DNA of 64,000 bases from Shinella pollutisoli. Lineage in GTDB: Bacteria; Pseudomonadota; Alphaproteobacteria; Rhizobiales; Rhizobiaceae. Both the position numbers and the translations under genes were made by a program. The notes beneath the pieces were generated by a model that was given only the letters and a program-made list of their open reading frames with translations, was not told the DNA's origin and searched no databases. Where the stretch lies: positions 62,001 through 126,000 of the forward strand of contig NZ_JANFDG010000008.1 in assembly GCF_024609765.1 (NCBI RefSeq), read 5' to 3'. Shown piece by piece: positions 51,680 to 60,250 of this stretch (positions are counted from its first letter, which is position 1; each line of letters opens with the position of its first letter).

Positions 51680-51997
51680 ATGCGTGACGAAGACTTCTGG
51701 GAAACCGTTCAGGAGAAGGACTTGACGCCGGCCGGCACAAGCCGGACCGGTGCGCTCAACCTCGCCCTCCTCTTCGGTACCGCGGCGATCGCGCTCGCCC
51801 TGGTGCTGACGCCCGTGCTCTCGTCGAAGACGGACAAGCGCATCATGGCGAACGTGCCGGACGACTTCGACATGATCTCCACGGGCTCGATCCCGCAGGA
51901 GCACGGCAAGCGCTACACCGTGCGCCGCAGCGTCCTGCAGGAGATGCCCGGCGCCGTCTGCATCGTGCGCGGCAACGGCGAGGACAACGGCTGCTGA
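51680..51997 (+). CDS. hypothetical single-pass membrane protein
   Basis: A 105-residue protein. One hydrophobic helix (about residues 26-46, ALNLALLFGTAAIALALVL) is preceded by a short acidic cytoplasmic part, with an exported tail holding DMISTGSIPQ and a C-terminal cysteine pair (AVCIVRG and NGC). No family was recognised; rhizobial homologues seem to exist beside Flp pilins. It lies 45 bases upstream of the pilin gene and may be linked to it. The start at 51680 has no strong ribosome site, so it is less sure. Confidence 0.65.
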   Translation: MRDEDFWETVQEKDLTPAGTSRTGALNLALLFGTAAIALALVLTPVLSSKTDKRIMANVPDDFDMISTGSIPQEHGKRYTVRRSVLQEMPGAVCIVRGNGEDNGC

Positions 51998-52042
51998 ACG
52001 CTTGATAGCCAGGCCGTACGCGGCCGACACGGGAGACGGGGA

Positions 52043-52213
52043 ATGACGCCGAAACTGCTGAAATCGTTCCTTGCCGACCGGACCGGCGCGACCGCGGTGG
52101 AATACGGGCTGCTCGTGTCGCTGATCGCCGTCGGGCTGCTCGCCGGCCTTTCCAACTTCAGCGAGGCGCTGAAGGACATGCTCAACATGATCGCCGGCAA
52201 GGTGGAGCCGTAG
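52043..52213 (+). CDS. Flp family type IVb pilin
   Basis: A 56-residue pilin precursor. A short basic leader (MTPKLLKSFLADRTG) is cut by prepilin peptidase before ATAVEYGLLVSLIAVGLL, where the conserved glutamate-tyrosine pair (E20, Y21) and the hydrophobic stalk follow. This is the canonical Flp signature. GGGAGACGGGGA lies upstream. No tad/cpa secretion genes are in the window, so assembly must use a machine encoded elsewhere. Confidence 0.92.
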   Translation: MTPKLLKSFLADRTGATAVEYGLLVSLIAVGLLAGLSNFSEALKDMLNMIAGKVEP

Positions 52214-52223
52214 GGTCCCGTCC

Positions 52224-53096
52224 TCAGCCGCGGCCGGACGGCGGCTTCAGCGCGTCGGCGAGCCGCATCTTCGCCGAGCCCGGCTTCAAGGGCTTCTGCT
52301 GGCTCTCGTGCGGCGCCCAGCCGGACACGTAGATGATCGAGAAGGTCGCCCGCACCCGTCCGTCCGGATCGGAGAAGCGCTCGGCATAGAGCTCGGCCGC
52401 CCGCATGAGGACGCGGCGCGGAAGCGGCCGCCGGCTGCGCCCGGCCAGCGGGTTGGCCATGCCCATGGCCCTGAGGTCCCGCATCAGCGCAAAGATCGAA
52501 TCGTAGCGGACCGTATAGGTCTCGGTGTCGGCGACCGGCAGCGCGAAGCCGCCGCGCTGGAGGAGCGCGCCGATGTCGCGCACGTCGGGGAAAGGGATGA
52601 CGCGCGGGCTCGCCCCGCCCGTCGCCTCGCTTTCGGCGGCGAGCAGCACCTCGCGCAGCTCCTGCAGCGTGCCGCTGCCCGGGATGGCGGCGAGGAACAG
52701 CCCGTCGGGCGCGAGGGCCCGGCGGATCTGCACGAAGACGCCCGGCGTGTCGTTGGTGAGATGCAGCATCAGCGGCGAGACGACGAGGTTCACCGACTGC
52801 GGCGCGACCGGCACCGTCTCGAGCGGCGCGACCGTCAGCGCCTCGTCCGGCGCCGAGAAGCGCGGATCGCTCTCGACCCGCTCCATCGCGTCGATCTTGC
52901 CCGTCTCCAGCAGCGCACGGGCGACGAGGCCGGTATGGCCGTGCAGCTCGACGGCGCGTGCGAAGCGGCGCTCGATGACGGCAAGGCGCTCGGCGAGCTC
53001 GCGCGCCACCAGCGAAAGCAGGAAGTCCGCCGGCTCGCCGGAAAGCGCCCGGCGCCGGTTGGCGTCGATCAGGGCGTGGTCGAAAAGCGTTTCCAT
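52224..53096 (-). CDS. SAM-dependent methyltransferase, BioC/NDUFAF5-like
   Basis: A 290-residue methyltransferase-fold protein. METLFDHALIDANRRRAL is the start typical of this rhizobial group. The SAM region (VVSPLMLHLTNDTPGVFVQIRRALAPDGLFLAA) and C-terminal VSGWAPHESQQKPLKPGS are characteristic of NDUFAF5-like proteins, which assist complex I assembly in mitochondria. The bacterial function is not established. The ATG at 53096 was chosen over a longer frame. Divergent from comF; converges with the pilin gene. Confidence 0.83.
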   Translation of the reverse strand: METLFDHALIDANRRRALSGEPADFLLSLVARELAERLAVIERRFARAVELHGHTGLVARALLETGKIDAMERVESDPRFSAPDEALTVAPLETVPVAPQSVNLVVSPLMLHLTNDTPGVFVQIRRALAPDGLFLAAIPGSGTLQELREVLLAAESEATGGASPRVIPFPDVRDIGALLQRGGFALPVADTETYTVRYDSIFALMRDLRAMGMANPLAGRSRRPLPRRVLMRAAELYAERFSDPDGRVRATFSIIYVSGWAPHESQQKPLKPGSAKMRLADALKPPSGRG

Positions 53097-53160
53097 CGGG
53101 CGGCATCCTCGCATCGTCACGCCATCGCTTTGGCCGCCGGAAGGGGCTATTGTCAACCGC

Positions 53161-53952
53161 ATGAGCGATGCCGAGGCCGAGCCGCTGCCGTCCGTCCCGC
53201 TCTGGCGGAGCGCCGCGCGCAGGCTCGGGCGGCTCGCCGGGGCGGCGCTCGACGTCGTCTATCCGCCGGCCTGCGCCGGCTGCGGCGTGCTGCTCGCGGA
53301 CACGCCCGGCCTCTGCCCGCGCTGCTGGTCGGCCGTGCCCTTCATCGAGCGGCCCTATTGCGAGGTGCTCGGCACGCCGTTCTCGCACGATCTCGGCCCG
53401 GGCATCCTTAGCGCCGACGCCATCGCCAACCCGCCGCCCTTCGACCGGCTGCGCTCGGCCGCCCTCTACGACGCACATGCCAAAGCGCTCGTCCATGCGC
53501 TGAAATACCGCGACCGCACCGACCTCGCGCCGCTGATGGCGCGCTGGATGGTCCGCGCGGCGGACGGCGCGGTCGAGGCGGCCGATCTCGTGATCCCCGT
53601 GCCGCTCCACCGCCTCCGCCTGCTTGCGCGCAAGTTCAACCAGTCCGCCGAGCTCGCCCGGGCGATCGGCCATGTCGCGGCAAAGCCCGTCCGCTTCGAC
53701 GCCGTCAGGCGCACGCGGCGCACCCGCCGGCAGATCGGCCTCGGTCCGCGCGCCCGCGAGGAGAACGTGCGCGGCGCCTTCACCGTGACCGGGGCGGGCC
53801 GCGAGGCGCTGTTCGGCCGGCGGATCGTGCTCGTCGACGACGTCTACACGACGGGCGCCACCGTCTCGGCCGTCACCCGCGCGCTGAAACGGGCAGGCGC
53901 CGTCGACGTCACGGTTTTGACCTTTGCAAGGGCCCTGCCCGGACCTATATGA
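53161..53952 (+). CDS. ComF family protein (phosphoribosyltransferase-like)
   Basis: A 263-residue protein. An N-terminal zinc ribbon (CAGCGVLL...LCPRC) precedes a type I phosphoribosyltransferase domain, with LIPVPLHRLRLLARKFNQSAELARAIG and the PRPP loop VLVDDVYTTGAT. ComF proteins act in DNA uptake in some bacteria; in this lineage the role is unknown. It is followed, 35 bases on, by grxC. Confidence 0.92.
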   Translation: MSDAEAEPLPSVPLWRSAARRLGRLAGAALDVVYPPACAGCGVLLADTPGLCPRCWSAVPFIERPYCEVLGTPFSHDLGPGILSADAIANPPPFDRLRSAALYDAHAKALVHALKYRDRTDLAPLMARWMVRAADGAVEAADLVIPVPLHRLRLLARKFNQSAELARAIGHVAAKPVRFDAVRRTRRTRRQIGLGPRAREENVRGAFTVTGAGREALFGRRIVLVDDVYTTGATVSAVTRALKRAGAVDVTVLTFARALPGPI

Positions 53953-53987
53953 CAGACAACGGTCTATCCTGTCTTGGAGCGATATTC

Positions 53988-54242
53988 ATGGCTTCGGTCG
54001 TCATCTACACGCGTCAGTTCTGCGGCTACTGCACCGCCGCCAAGCGGCTTCTGGAAGAGAAGGGCGTCACCTACGAGGAGCACGACGCGACCCATGCGCC
54101 GGACCTGCGCGCGGAGATGATGCAGCGCTCCGGCCGCACCACCTTCCCGCAGATCTTCATCGGCGACCGGCATGTCGGCGGCTGCGACGACCTGCACGCG
54201 CTCGACCGCGCGGGCAAGCTCGACCCGCTGCTGGCGGTCTGA
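53988..54242 (+). CDS. grxC: glutaredoxin 3
   Basis: An 84-residue dithiol glutaredoxin with active site CGYC (C12 and C15), a TTFPQIF cis-proline strand and GGCDDLHAL for glutathione binding. The ATG at 53988 gives MASVVIYTRQ; an in-frame ATG at 53949 would add 13 residues that do not align with the family. Confidence 0.95.
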   Translation: MASVVIYTRQFCGYCTAAKRLLEEKGVTYEEHDATHAPDLRAEMMQRSGRTTFPQIFIGDRHVGGCDDLHALDRAGKLDPLLAV

Positions 54243-54253
54243 GGAGGACGGCC

Positions 54254-55111
54254 ATGACGGTGACGATCGCCGCCCTGCAGATGTGCTCCGGCACCGATCC
54301 CGTCCGCAACGCCGAGACGATGCGCCGGCTCGTGCGCGAGGCGGCCGGCAAGGGTGCGCTCTACGTGCAGACGCCGGAAATGACCGGCGCCGTCCAGCGA
54401 AGCCGCGAGGGCCTTCGCGCCATCCTGAAGCCGGAGGCGGACGACCTGATCGTCCGCACCGCCGCCGCGCTTGCCGGCGAGCTCGGCATCTACCTGCATG
54501 TCGGCTCGACGGCGATCGCGCTTGCCGACGGCAAGGTCGCCAACCGCGGCTTCCTCTTCGGTCCCGACGGCGCGCGCATCTGCACCTACGACAAGATCCA
54601 CATGTTCGACGTCGACCTCGACAACGGCGAGAGCTGGCGCGAGAGCGCGGTCTATTCGCCGGGCTCGGTGGCGAAGATGGCGCACCTGCCCTTCGCCCGG
54701 CTCGGCTTCGCCATCTGCTACGACGTCCGCTTTCCCGAGCTCTTCAAGAGCGAGGCGCAGGCCGGTGCCGAGATCATCTCCGTCCCCGCCGCCTTCACCC
54801 GCCAGACCGGCGAGGCGCACTGGGAGACGCTCCTGCGCGCCCGCGCCATCGAGAACGGCGTCTATGTCGTCGCCGCCGCGCAGGCCGGCGTGCACGAGGA
54901 CGGCCGCGAGACCTACGGCCATTCGATGATCGTCGATCCCTGGGGCCGTGTGCTCGCCGCCGCCGGCCCCACGGGCGAGGCCGTGGTGCTCGCCGAGATC
55001 GACGTCTCCGCCGTCAAGGCCGCGCGCGACAGGATCCCGAACCTCAGGAACGGCCGCCCGTTCACCGTCGAGGAGGTGGGCGCGCCCGCGGAGGGAGGTG
55101 TCGCCGCGTGA
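54254..55111 (+). CDS. carbon-nitrogen hydrolase, Nit1/Nit2-like (deaminated glutathione amidase type)
   Basis: A 285-residue nitrilase-superfamily amidase. The catalytic triad is complete: E42 (TPEMTG), K114 (YDKIHMFD) and C155 (ICYDVRFPE). The spacing and the DKIHMFDVDLDNGESWRES pattern resemble Nit1/deaminated glutathione amidases. It begins 11 bases after grxC, with GAGGAGGACGG upstream, and its stop overlaps the next GTG start (GTGA). Repair of glutathione by-products beside a glutaredoxin is plausible but inferred. Confidence 0.9.
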   Translation: MTVTIAALQMCSGTDPVRNAETMRRLVREAAGKGALYVQTPEMTGAVQRSREGLRAILKPEADDLIVRTAAALAGELGIYLHVGSTAIALADGKVANRGFLFGPDGARICTYDKIHMFDVDLDNGESWRESAVYSPGSVAKMAHLPFARLGFAICYDVRFPELFKSEAQAGAEIISVPAAFTRQTGEAHWETLLRARAIENGVYVVAAAQAGVHEDGRETYGHSMIVDPWGRVLAAAGPTGEAVVLAEIDVSAVKAARDRIPNLRNGRPFTVEEVGAPAEGGVAA

Positions 55112-55536
55112 TCCGCTACGAGCTTTCCTGCGACAACGGCCACGATTTCGAGGGCTGGTTCGGTTCCGCCGGCGATTTCGACCGCCAGCAGGAGCGGGGG
55201 CTCGTCTCGTGTCCGTCCTGCGGCTCCATCCATGTCGCCAAGCAGCTGATGGCGCCGTCCGTCTCGACCGCGCGCCGGGAGGAGCGGCGGCAGGAGCTGG
55301 TGATGCAGGCCGGCCGGCGCGAGATGATGAACCGCCTGCGCGAGGTCGTCGCGGCGATCCGCGCCAATGCCGAGGACGTCGGCGACCGTTTTCCGGAAGA
55401 GGCCCGCAAGATCCACTACGGCGAGGCCGAGGAACGCGGCCTGATCGGCCGGGCGACGCCGCACGAGGTGCGCGAGCTGCTGGAGGAAGGCGTCGAGATC
55501 GCGCCGCTCCCCGTCATTCCCGACGACGCGAACTGA
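55108..55536 (+). CDS. DUF1178 family protein
   Basis: A 142-residue protein starting at GTG. The N-terminal zinc-ribbon-like part IRYELSCDNGHDFEGWFGSAGDFDRQ...SCPSCG and the C-terminal EEARKIHYGEAEERGLIGRATPHEVRELLEEG are the DUF1178 signatures. It overlaps the nitrilase by four bases (GTGA) and the DUF3291 gene by one (TGATG). Function unknown, but it follows comF-grxC-nitrilase in this conserved run. Confidence 0.92.
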   Translation: MIRYELSCDNGHDFEGWFGSAGDFDRQQERGLVSCPSCGSIHVAKQLMAPSVSTARREERRQELVMQAGRREMMNRLREVVAAIRANAEDVGDRFPEEARKIHYGEAEERGLIGRATPHEVRELLEEGVEIAPLPVIPDDAN

Positions 55537-56114
55537 TGCGCGGCCATCACCTCGCCGTCTACAATTTCGGCCTCCACGTCGACGACTACGAAAGCCCCCG
55601 CGTCGAAGGTTTCCGCCTGCGCGAGCCGCTGAATTTCGAGGCGGCGCGCCGGGCGGAAGGCTATCTCGGCCGTTCCGGCTATGACGGCGAGCCGGGGCCT
55701 GCAAGCTGGGGCGAGAAGGTCTATCCGCGCTTCATCCGCGGCAGCGGCTTTGACGACGCCCCCTCCTCGCTCTCGCTCTGGACCGGTCTCGAAGCCCTGA
55801 TGGCCTTCACGTACAGCGGCGTGCACGCCGACGCGCTGAAACATGCCCGCAACTGGAACCGGCGCCAGGCCTGGCCGGCGCTCGTGTTCTGGTGGGTCAG
55901 GGAGGGCACGCGGCCCGTCTGGGCCGACGGCGCGGAGCGCCTGGAGCATCTGCACGACAACGGGCCGACGCCGCGCGCCTTCACCTTCAAGGCGCCGTTC
56001 TGTCCCGACGGCGATGCCATCGCCGTCGACCGGGAGAACGTGAAGGCCATGGCCGGCCGCAATGCCGCCGGGCAGGAGGACCTGCTGGCGGCCGCAAGGA
56101 CGCTGAAGGCCTGA
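55536..56114 (+). CDS. DUF3291 family protein
   Basis: A 192-residue protein. HLAVYNFGLHVDDYESPRVEGF at the N terminus and WTGLEALMAFTYSGVHADALKHARNW are the DUF3291 pattern, a dimeric alpha-beta-barrel-like fold related to monooxygenase-like proteins. Here 30 or so residues that differ from the usual members lie between them. The start overlaps the DUF1178 stop (TGATG). It ends with no space before the convergent ubiG stop. Confidence 0.83.
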   Translation: MRGHHLAVYNFGLHVDDYESPRVEGFRLREPLNFEAARRAEGYLGRSGYDGEPGPASWGEKVYPRFIRGSGFDDAPSSLSLWTGLEALMAFTYSGVHADALKHARNWNRRQAWPALVFWWVREGTRPVWADGAERLEHLHDNGPTPRAFTFKAPFCPDGDAIAVDRENVKAMAGRNAAGQEDLLAAARTLKA

Positions 56115-56864
56115 TCAGGCCGCGGCGCGGCGCGCCACCAGCATGTAGTTCACGTCCATGTCCTTCGAGAGGTTCCACTGGTTGGACAGCGGGTTGAAGA
56201 ACACGCCGGTGCGATCCGTCACCGTCAGTCCCGCGGCGAAGAGCGGCTTCTCGACCTCCTCCGGCCGCACCAGCTTCTCGTACTGGTGCGTGCCGCGCGG
56301 CAGCCAGCGCAGCACGTTCTCGGCCGCGAAGATCGCGAGCGCGGCCGCCTTCAGCGTGCGGTTGATCGTCGCCACGAACATCATGCCGCCCGGACGCACC
56401 ATCGACGCGCAGGTGGCGAGGAAGAAGTCGACGTCGGCGACGTGCTCCACCACCTCCATGTTGAGCACGACGTCGAAGGTCTCGCCGGCTGCCGCCAGCG
56501 CCTCCGCCGTCACCGCCCGGTAGTCGACCGCGGCCCCGCTTCCCGCCGCATGCGCCTTGGCGATGCCGATGTTCTTCTCGGACGCGTCCGCTCCCAGGAC
56601 GTCCGCACCCATGCGGGCGAGCGGCTCGGACAGCAGGCCGCCGCCGCAGCCGATGTCGAGCACGCGCAGGCCCTCGAGCGGCCGGTGGGCCTTCGGGTCG
56701 CGGCCGAACTGCGCGGCGACGAGATCGCGGACATAGGCGAGGCGGACCGGATTGAACTTGTGCAGCGGACGGAACTTCCCCGTCGGGTCCCACCATTCCG
56801 CCGCCATCGCGGAGAAGCGGTCGACCTCGGCCTGGTCGATGGTCGTGCGGGCTGCCTCGCTCAT
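56115..56864 (-). CDS. ubiG: ubiquinone biosynthesis O-methyltransferase
   Basis: A 249-residue SAM methyltransferase that performs two O-methylations in ubiquinone synthesis. [29 protein letters not shown] is the UbiG hallmark, and the SAM motif is [26 protein letters not shown]. In many rhizobia a lysC gene is divergent from ubiG; here an unknown membrane protein takes that place. Confidence 0.96.
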   Translation of the reverse strand: MSEAARTTIDQAEVDRFSAMAAEWWDPTGKFRPLHKFNPVRLAYVRDLVAAQFGRDPKAHRPLEGLRVLDIGCGGGLLSEPLARMGADVLGADASEKNIGIAKAHAAGSGAAVDYRAVTAEALAAAGETFDVVLNMEVVEHVADVDFFLATCASMVRPGGMMFVATINRTLKAAALAIFAAENVLRWLPRGTHQYEKLVRPEEVEKPLFAAGLTVTDRTGVFFNPLSNQWNLSKDMDVNYMLVARRAAA

Positions 56865-57047
56865 GGCTCGTCTCCTTCGCGTCCGGTTCCGCCCGTGAAG
56901 TCGGCCTCCGCGGCGCGGATGTCAAGAGGGGCCGAAGCGGACCTCCGGTCGCACCCGCTTGCGGGGGCAGCGCTTGTAGCCTATCTGGGGCATGAGATCG
57001 GCCGTCCCGGGACGGCCGTATCGCCACACGCACGGGCGCGGTTCGGC

Positions 57048-57842
57048 ATGACGGAGCGGAAAGAGGGCAGATCGGGCTTGATTGTCTTCGCGCTGTTCGC
57101 TGTCCTGCTCGCCGGCGCCATCGGCGCGACCGTGCTTCTCGCCAACGACTACCGCAACCTCAACCGCCTCCTCGTCTCCTTCGGCTATCCGCCGCTGGAG
57201 ACGGCGGCCGCACGGCGCGAGCCGCGGCCCTACGAGCTGCGCGGCCCCCGGCTTCCCCGGCCGAAGGGCCTCGTGTCGGAGCGGCTGATCGCGCCGGTCG
57301 CCCTGCCGCACAGCGGGCGGTTCATACGCACGATCCGCAAGGCGCCGGAGGCGCTGTGCGAGGCGCTGCGCAAGGCCGGCTTCGTCAATTCCGGCTGGAA
57401 GGCCGGCAGCTTCGACAGGGAAAGCTGGGAATGCATGTCCTATCGCGAGTTCCCGGGCGAGCGCGAAGGCCCCTGGCCGCCGTCCTCCGCCTTCCTGTCG
57501 ATCAAGGGCAATGCCGAGACGCGGATCTCCTCCTTCCGCATCAAGCTCAACATCGAGGACAGCGCGACGCAGGCGGCGGTGACGGAGGCGGTGATCGCCG
57601 CCATCGACGTCTTCCTCGACGAGGTGCGCTGGGAGGAGGCACCGGAGATCTTCGCCGACATCCGCGCGCTGAAGGAGTTCGACCTCGTGCGCTTCGGCAA
57701 CCGCATCCAGCTCAAGAAGGAATTCAGCGAGACGCCGCGCTACAATTTCCTGATCACGCCGGACCGCAGCCGAAATCGCGGTTCGTACCTTCCCGACTAC
57801 TTCGACCGCAGCCGCTGGCTGCCGCTTCCCGACACGCTGTGA
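57048..57842 (+). CDS. hypothetical single-pass envelope protein
   Basis: A 264-residue protein with one N-terminal hydrophobic helix (about residues 11-32, LIVFALFAVLLAGAIGATVLL) preceded by charged residues, and a large exported domain. Conserved-looking elements include EALCEALRKAGF and FRIKLNIEDSATQAAVTEAVIAAIDVFLDEV. It resembles a rhizobial protein family (possibly DUF6030), but the identification is uncertain. The ATG at 57048 follows a non-coding stretch of 183 bases after divergent ubiG. 55 bases upstream of the nuclease-like gene, so probably one operon. Confidence 0.65.
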   Translation: MTERKEGRSGLIVFALFAVLLAGAIGATVLLANDYRNLNRLLVSFGYPPLETAAARREPRPYELRGPRLPRPKGLVSERLIAPVALPHSGRFIRTIRKAPEALCEALRKAGFVNSGWKAGSFDRESWECMSYREFPGEREGPWPPSSAFLSIKGNAETRISSFRIKLNIEDSATQAAVTEAVIAAIDVFLDEVRWEEAPEIFADIRALKEFDLVRFGNRIQLKKEFSETPRYNFLITPDRSRNRGSYLPDYFDRSRWLPLPDTL

Positions 57843-57897
57843 CTTGATGCCGGCGCCGGGGCCCGCCATGATCGCGACGCGGGACGCGGGAGAGGCG

Positions 57898-58536
57898 ATG
57901 GCAGGACCACGAAAAAAGGGCGCAGGCCGGCGATGCGCGATCGTTGCCGCGGCGGCGCTCGCCGTGCTGCTCGCCGCCGCGGGCGCCATGGCGGACGGCC
58001 TGCCGCCGGGCCTCGTCTCCGATGCGCCGATCTGGACCGAGAAGCCGGTCCGCATCGACCGGAAGAAGCAGACCTACGAGCGCATCGCCGTGGAGCGCCG
58101 CATCATGCCCGCGCGCATCCGCATCACGCCGCGCGTCGCCGTCTTCGACAGCAGCTCGTTTCGCGAGGGCGGGCATCTCTACGTGCTGACGGGGGCCGTC
58201 GCCGTCGATCCCAGGCGGCTCTGCCGGGGCGCGGGCGGCCGCATCGCCGCCTGCGGCCAGCAGGCCCGGCTCTACCTGAAGCGGCTGATCACCAACCGCA
58301 CGCTCGCCTGCGCCGAGGACTACCGGACGGGCGCGCTTTCCTTCGTGACCTGCAGCCTGCAGGACAGGGACATCGCCGAAACGCTCGTCGGGAAGGGTGC
58401 CGCCTGGGCGGCGACGGCGGCGCTCAGGGCGAAGCAGGACGAGGCGATGCGGCGCGGCGACGGCATCTGGACGGACACCGAATGCCGCGCCGCGGGCCGT
58501 TGCCCGCCGGAGCGGCGGCGCCGGGCGCTCCGGTGA
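57898..58536 (+). CDS. exported SNase-like (thermonuclease fold) protein, probably degenerate
   Basis: A 212-residue protein with a signal peptide (MAGPRKKGAGRR then hydrophobic to about residue 32). The C-terminal third has the thermonuclease-like pattern GQQARLYLKRLITNRTLACAEDYRTGALSFVTCSLQDRDIAETLVGKGAAWA and the final GDGIW. The catalytic Arg-Glu-Arg set of SNase is not complete, so activity is doubtful. Four or more cysteines suggest disulphides. ATG 57898 was chosen because GGGAGAGGCG precedes it and it directly yields the signal peptide; the frame is open from 57844. Confidence 0.72.
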   Translation: MAGPRKKGAGRRCAIVAAAALAVLLAAAGAMADGLPPGLVSDAPIWTEKPVRIDRKKQTYERIAVERRIMPARIRITPRVAVFDSSSFREGGHLYVLTGAVAVDPRRLCRGAGGRIAACGQQARLYLKRLITNRTLACAEDYRTGALSFVTCSLQDRDIAETLVGKGAAWAATAALRAKQDEAMRRGDGIWTDTECRAAGRCPPERRRRALR

Positions 58537-59130
58537 TCAGAGCGCGTGCCACAGGCGGGGATTGTCGCCCGACTGGATCTTGACCCAGCTCAGGTCGGTC
58601 TGGCGCCAGGGCTTGATCGCGCCGGTGCGGTTGTCGAGCACGAGGTCGCCCCTCGACGTCTTCACGACGAGCACGGCATGGCCCTCGCCCGCGCCGGTGC
58701 GCACAACGGCGAGACGCAGCGCGCGCGGCGACCAGCCGAGCGCGATCAGCTTGCGCCGCTTGGTCAGCGCGAAATCCTCGCAGTCGCCGCTTGCGACGTC
58801 CGCCTGCCAGAGATCGCGGCCCGTGCCGTCGCCGGCGGCGCGGATCGCGCGGTTGACCGACAGGTTCACCCGGCGCAGCTCGCCCTCGCGCGCCGCATCG
58901 AGCGCGACGACCGGGGCACCGCTGCCGCGCGCGCAATCGGCCGGATTGTCCTTGCAGAACCGGACGAAGGCGAAGGGTGCGAGCGTCGCCTGACGGGCGA
59001 CGATGTAGCGGATGCCTGTATTCGACTGCAGCCCGCGGGCAAAGCCGGCGGGACCGGCCGCCTCGGCCGTCTGGACGCCGAAGAGGAGCGGAAGCGCGGA
59101 CGCGGCCGCAAGAATGACTTTCCTGAGCAT
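58537..59130 (-). CDS. transglutaminase-like cysteine peptidase (BTLCP, C93)
   Basis: A 197-residue exported protein with a signal peptide (residues 1-24). The catalytic cysteine is in SGDCEDFALTKRRKL, the histidine in GEGHAVLVV and the aspartate in LVLDNRTG. This is the bacterial transglutaminase-like cysteine proteinase (DUF920) family, whose characterised members act with cyclic-di-GMP effectors on adhesins (LapG type). Here no LapA/LapD partner is adjacent. Stop codons of this gene and the SNase-like gene are adjacent. Confidence 0.88.
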   Translation of the reverse strand: MLRKVILAAASALPLLFGVQTAEAAGPAGFARGLQSNTGIRYIVARQATLAPFAFVRFCKDNPADCARGSGAPVVALDAAREGELRRVNLSVNRAIRAAGDGTGRDLWQADVASGDCEDFALTKRRKLIALGWSPRALRLAVVRTGAGEGHAVLVVKTSRGDLVLDNRTGAIKPWRQTDLSWVKIQSGDNPRLWHAL

Positions 59131-59375
59131 TTCAATCCCCGTCTCGTATGCCGGCGTCGTCGCCGTGTTCACGATCGCATCCCGGCCTCGCGCCGGTCCC
59201 CGGAAGGGCTTCATGCCGCGACGGTCTGTCCACCGCCGCTCCGACGGCACATCCATACACGCACAGGTTTTTCGGGCCGTTTAAGCCGAAAGGGACAATT
59301 TTAGAGAAATTGCGGATTCCCGCCGGGCACATTGCCTGTTCACTCGCCGCGGCTTCCCGGCTATGAGACGGAACC

Positions 59376-60152
59376 ATGAGATCGCTCCTGCGCCGCATCT
59401 TCCGCCAGCCCGACGCGCCGCAAGCGCCCGTCGCGCGCCGGCGGCGCGTGGAGATTGCGGACGGGCGGCCGATCTATGCGATCGGCGACGTGCACGGCTG
59501 CTTCGAGGCGCTGCTGGCGCTGGAGGATCGGATCGCCGCCGATGCGCGCCGCCTGGCGCTCACGCGTCCGCTCGTCGTCTATCTCGGCGACTATATCGAC
59601 CGCGGGCCGGATTCCCGCGCCGTGCTCAACCACCTGGCGAGAAGCGACCATGCCGACCGCATCGAGCGCGTCGCGCTTTGCGGCAATCACGACGACACGT
59701 TCCTGCGTTTCCTCCGCAGCCCCGGGGACAACATGGGCTGGCTCGATTTCGGCGGGGACGCGACCTTGCGCTCCTACGGGATAGACCCGGCGGCCGTGCT
59801 GAAACGCAGGGCGGGCGACCTCGGCCGCATCCTGCGCGAGGCCGTGCCCGGGCACCATGTCGCGCTGCTGGAGAGCCTGCCCGTCGCGCTCGCCTGCGGC
59901 GACCTGCTCTTCGTGCATGCCGGCATCCGGCCGGGCGTCGCGCTCGAGGACCAGGACGACGAGGACCTGCTGTGGATCCGCGAGCCGTTCCTCAGCGAGG
60001 GGCCGCGCCTGCCGCTCACCGTCGTCCACGGCCACACCGCCGGCAGCGAGCCGGTCTTCGGCCGGGGACGGGTCTGCATCGACACCGGCTGCTACGCCAC
60101 CGGCCGCCTGACAGCGATCCGCATCACGCCGGACGGCTCCGCGCTGCTCTAG
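59376..60152 (+). CDS. metallophosphoesterase (Ser/Thr phosphatase / Ap4A hydrolase-like)
   Basis: A 258-residue calcineurin-like phosphoesterase. The metal-binding motifs are complete: IGDVHGCFEAL, YLGDYIDRGPDSRAVL, LCGNHDDTF, FVHAGIRPG and VVHGHT. This set is shared by PrpA/PrpB phosphatases and by diadenosine tetraphosphatases; the substrate cannot be decided. It is divergent from the BTLCP gene with a 245-base gap, in which no gene is seen. Confidence 0.9.
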   Translation: MRSLLRRIFRQPDAPQAPVARRRRVEIADGRPIYAIGDVHGCFEALLALEDRIAADARRLALTRPLVVYLGDYIDRGPDSRAVLNHLARSDHADRIERVALCGNHDDTFLRFLRSPGDNMGWLDFGGDATLRSYGIDPAAVLKRRAGDLGRILREAVPGHHVALLESLPVALACGDLLFVHAGIRPGVALEDQDDEDLLWIREPFLSEGPRLPLTVVHGHTAGSEPVFGRGRVCIDTGCYATGRLTAIRITPDGSALL

Positions 60153-60205
60153 AGCGTTTCCAGCCAAAACGGCGTCGGCGTCGGATAATGCGGAAAAAAC
60201 AAGAA

Positions 60206-60250
60206 TCTAGAGCTTTTCCGGCGAACCGGATTTCACCGGAAATGCCCTAG
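60206..60250. repeat. short palindromic element between metallophosphoesterase and manC
   Basis: TCTAGAGCTTTTCCGG and CCGGAAATGCCCTAG are arms around a GCGAACCGG-like centre (60214-60221 pairs with 60236-60242). An AGAGCGTTTCCAGCC fragment precedes it at 60150. The GAGCGTTTTC type is common in rhizobial intergenic DNA; here it may terminate the two convergent genes. Confidence 0.55.
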
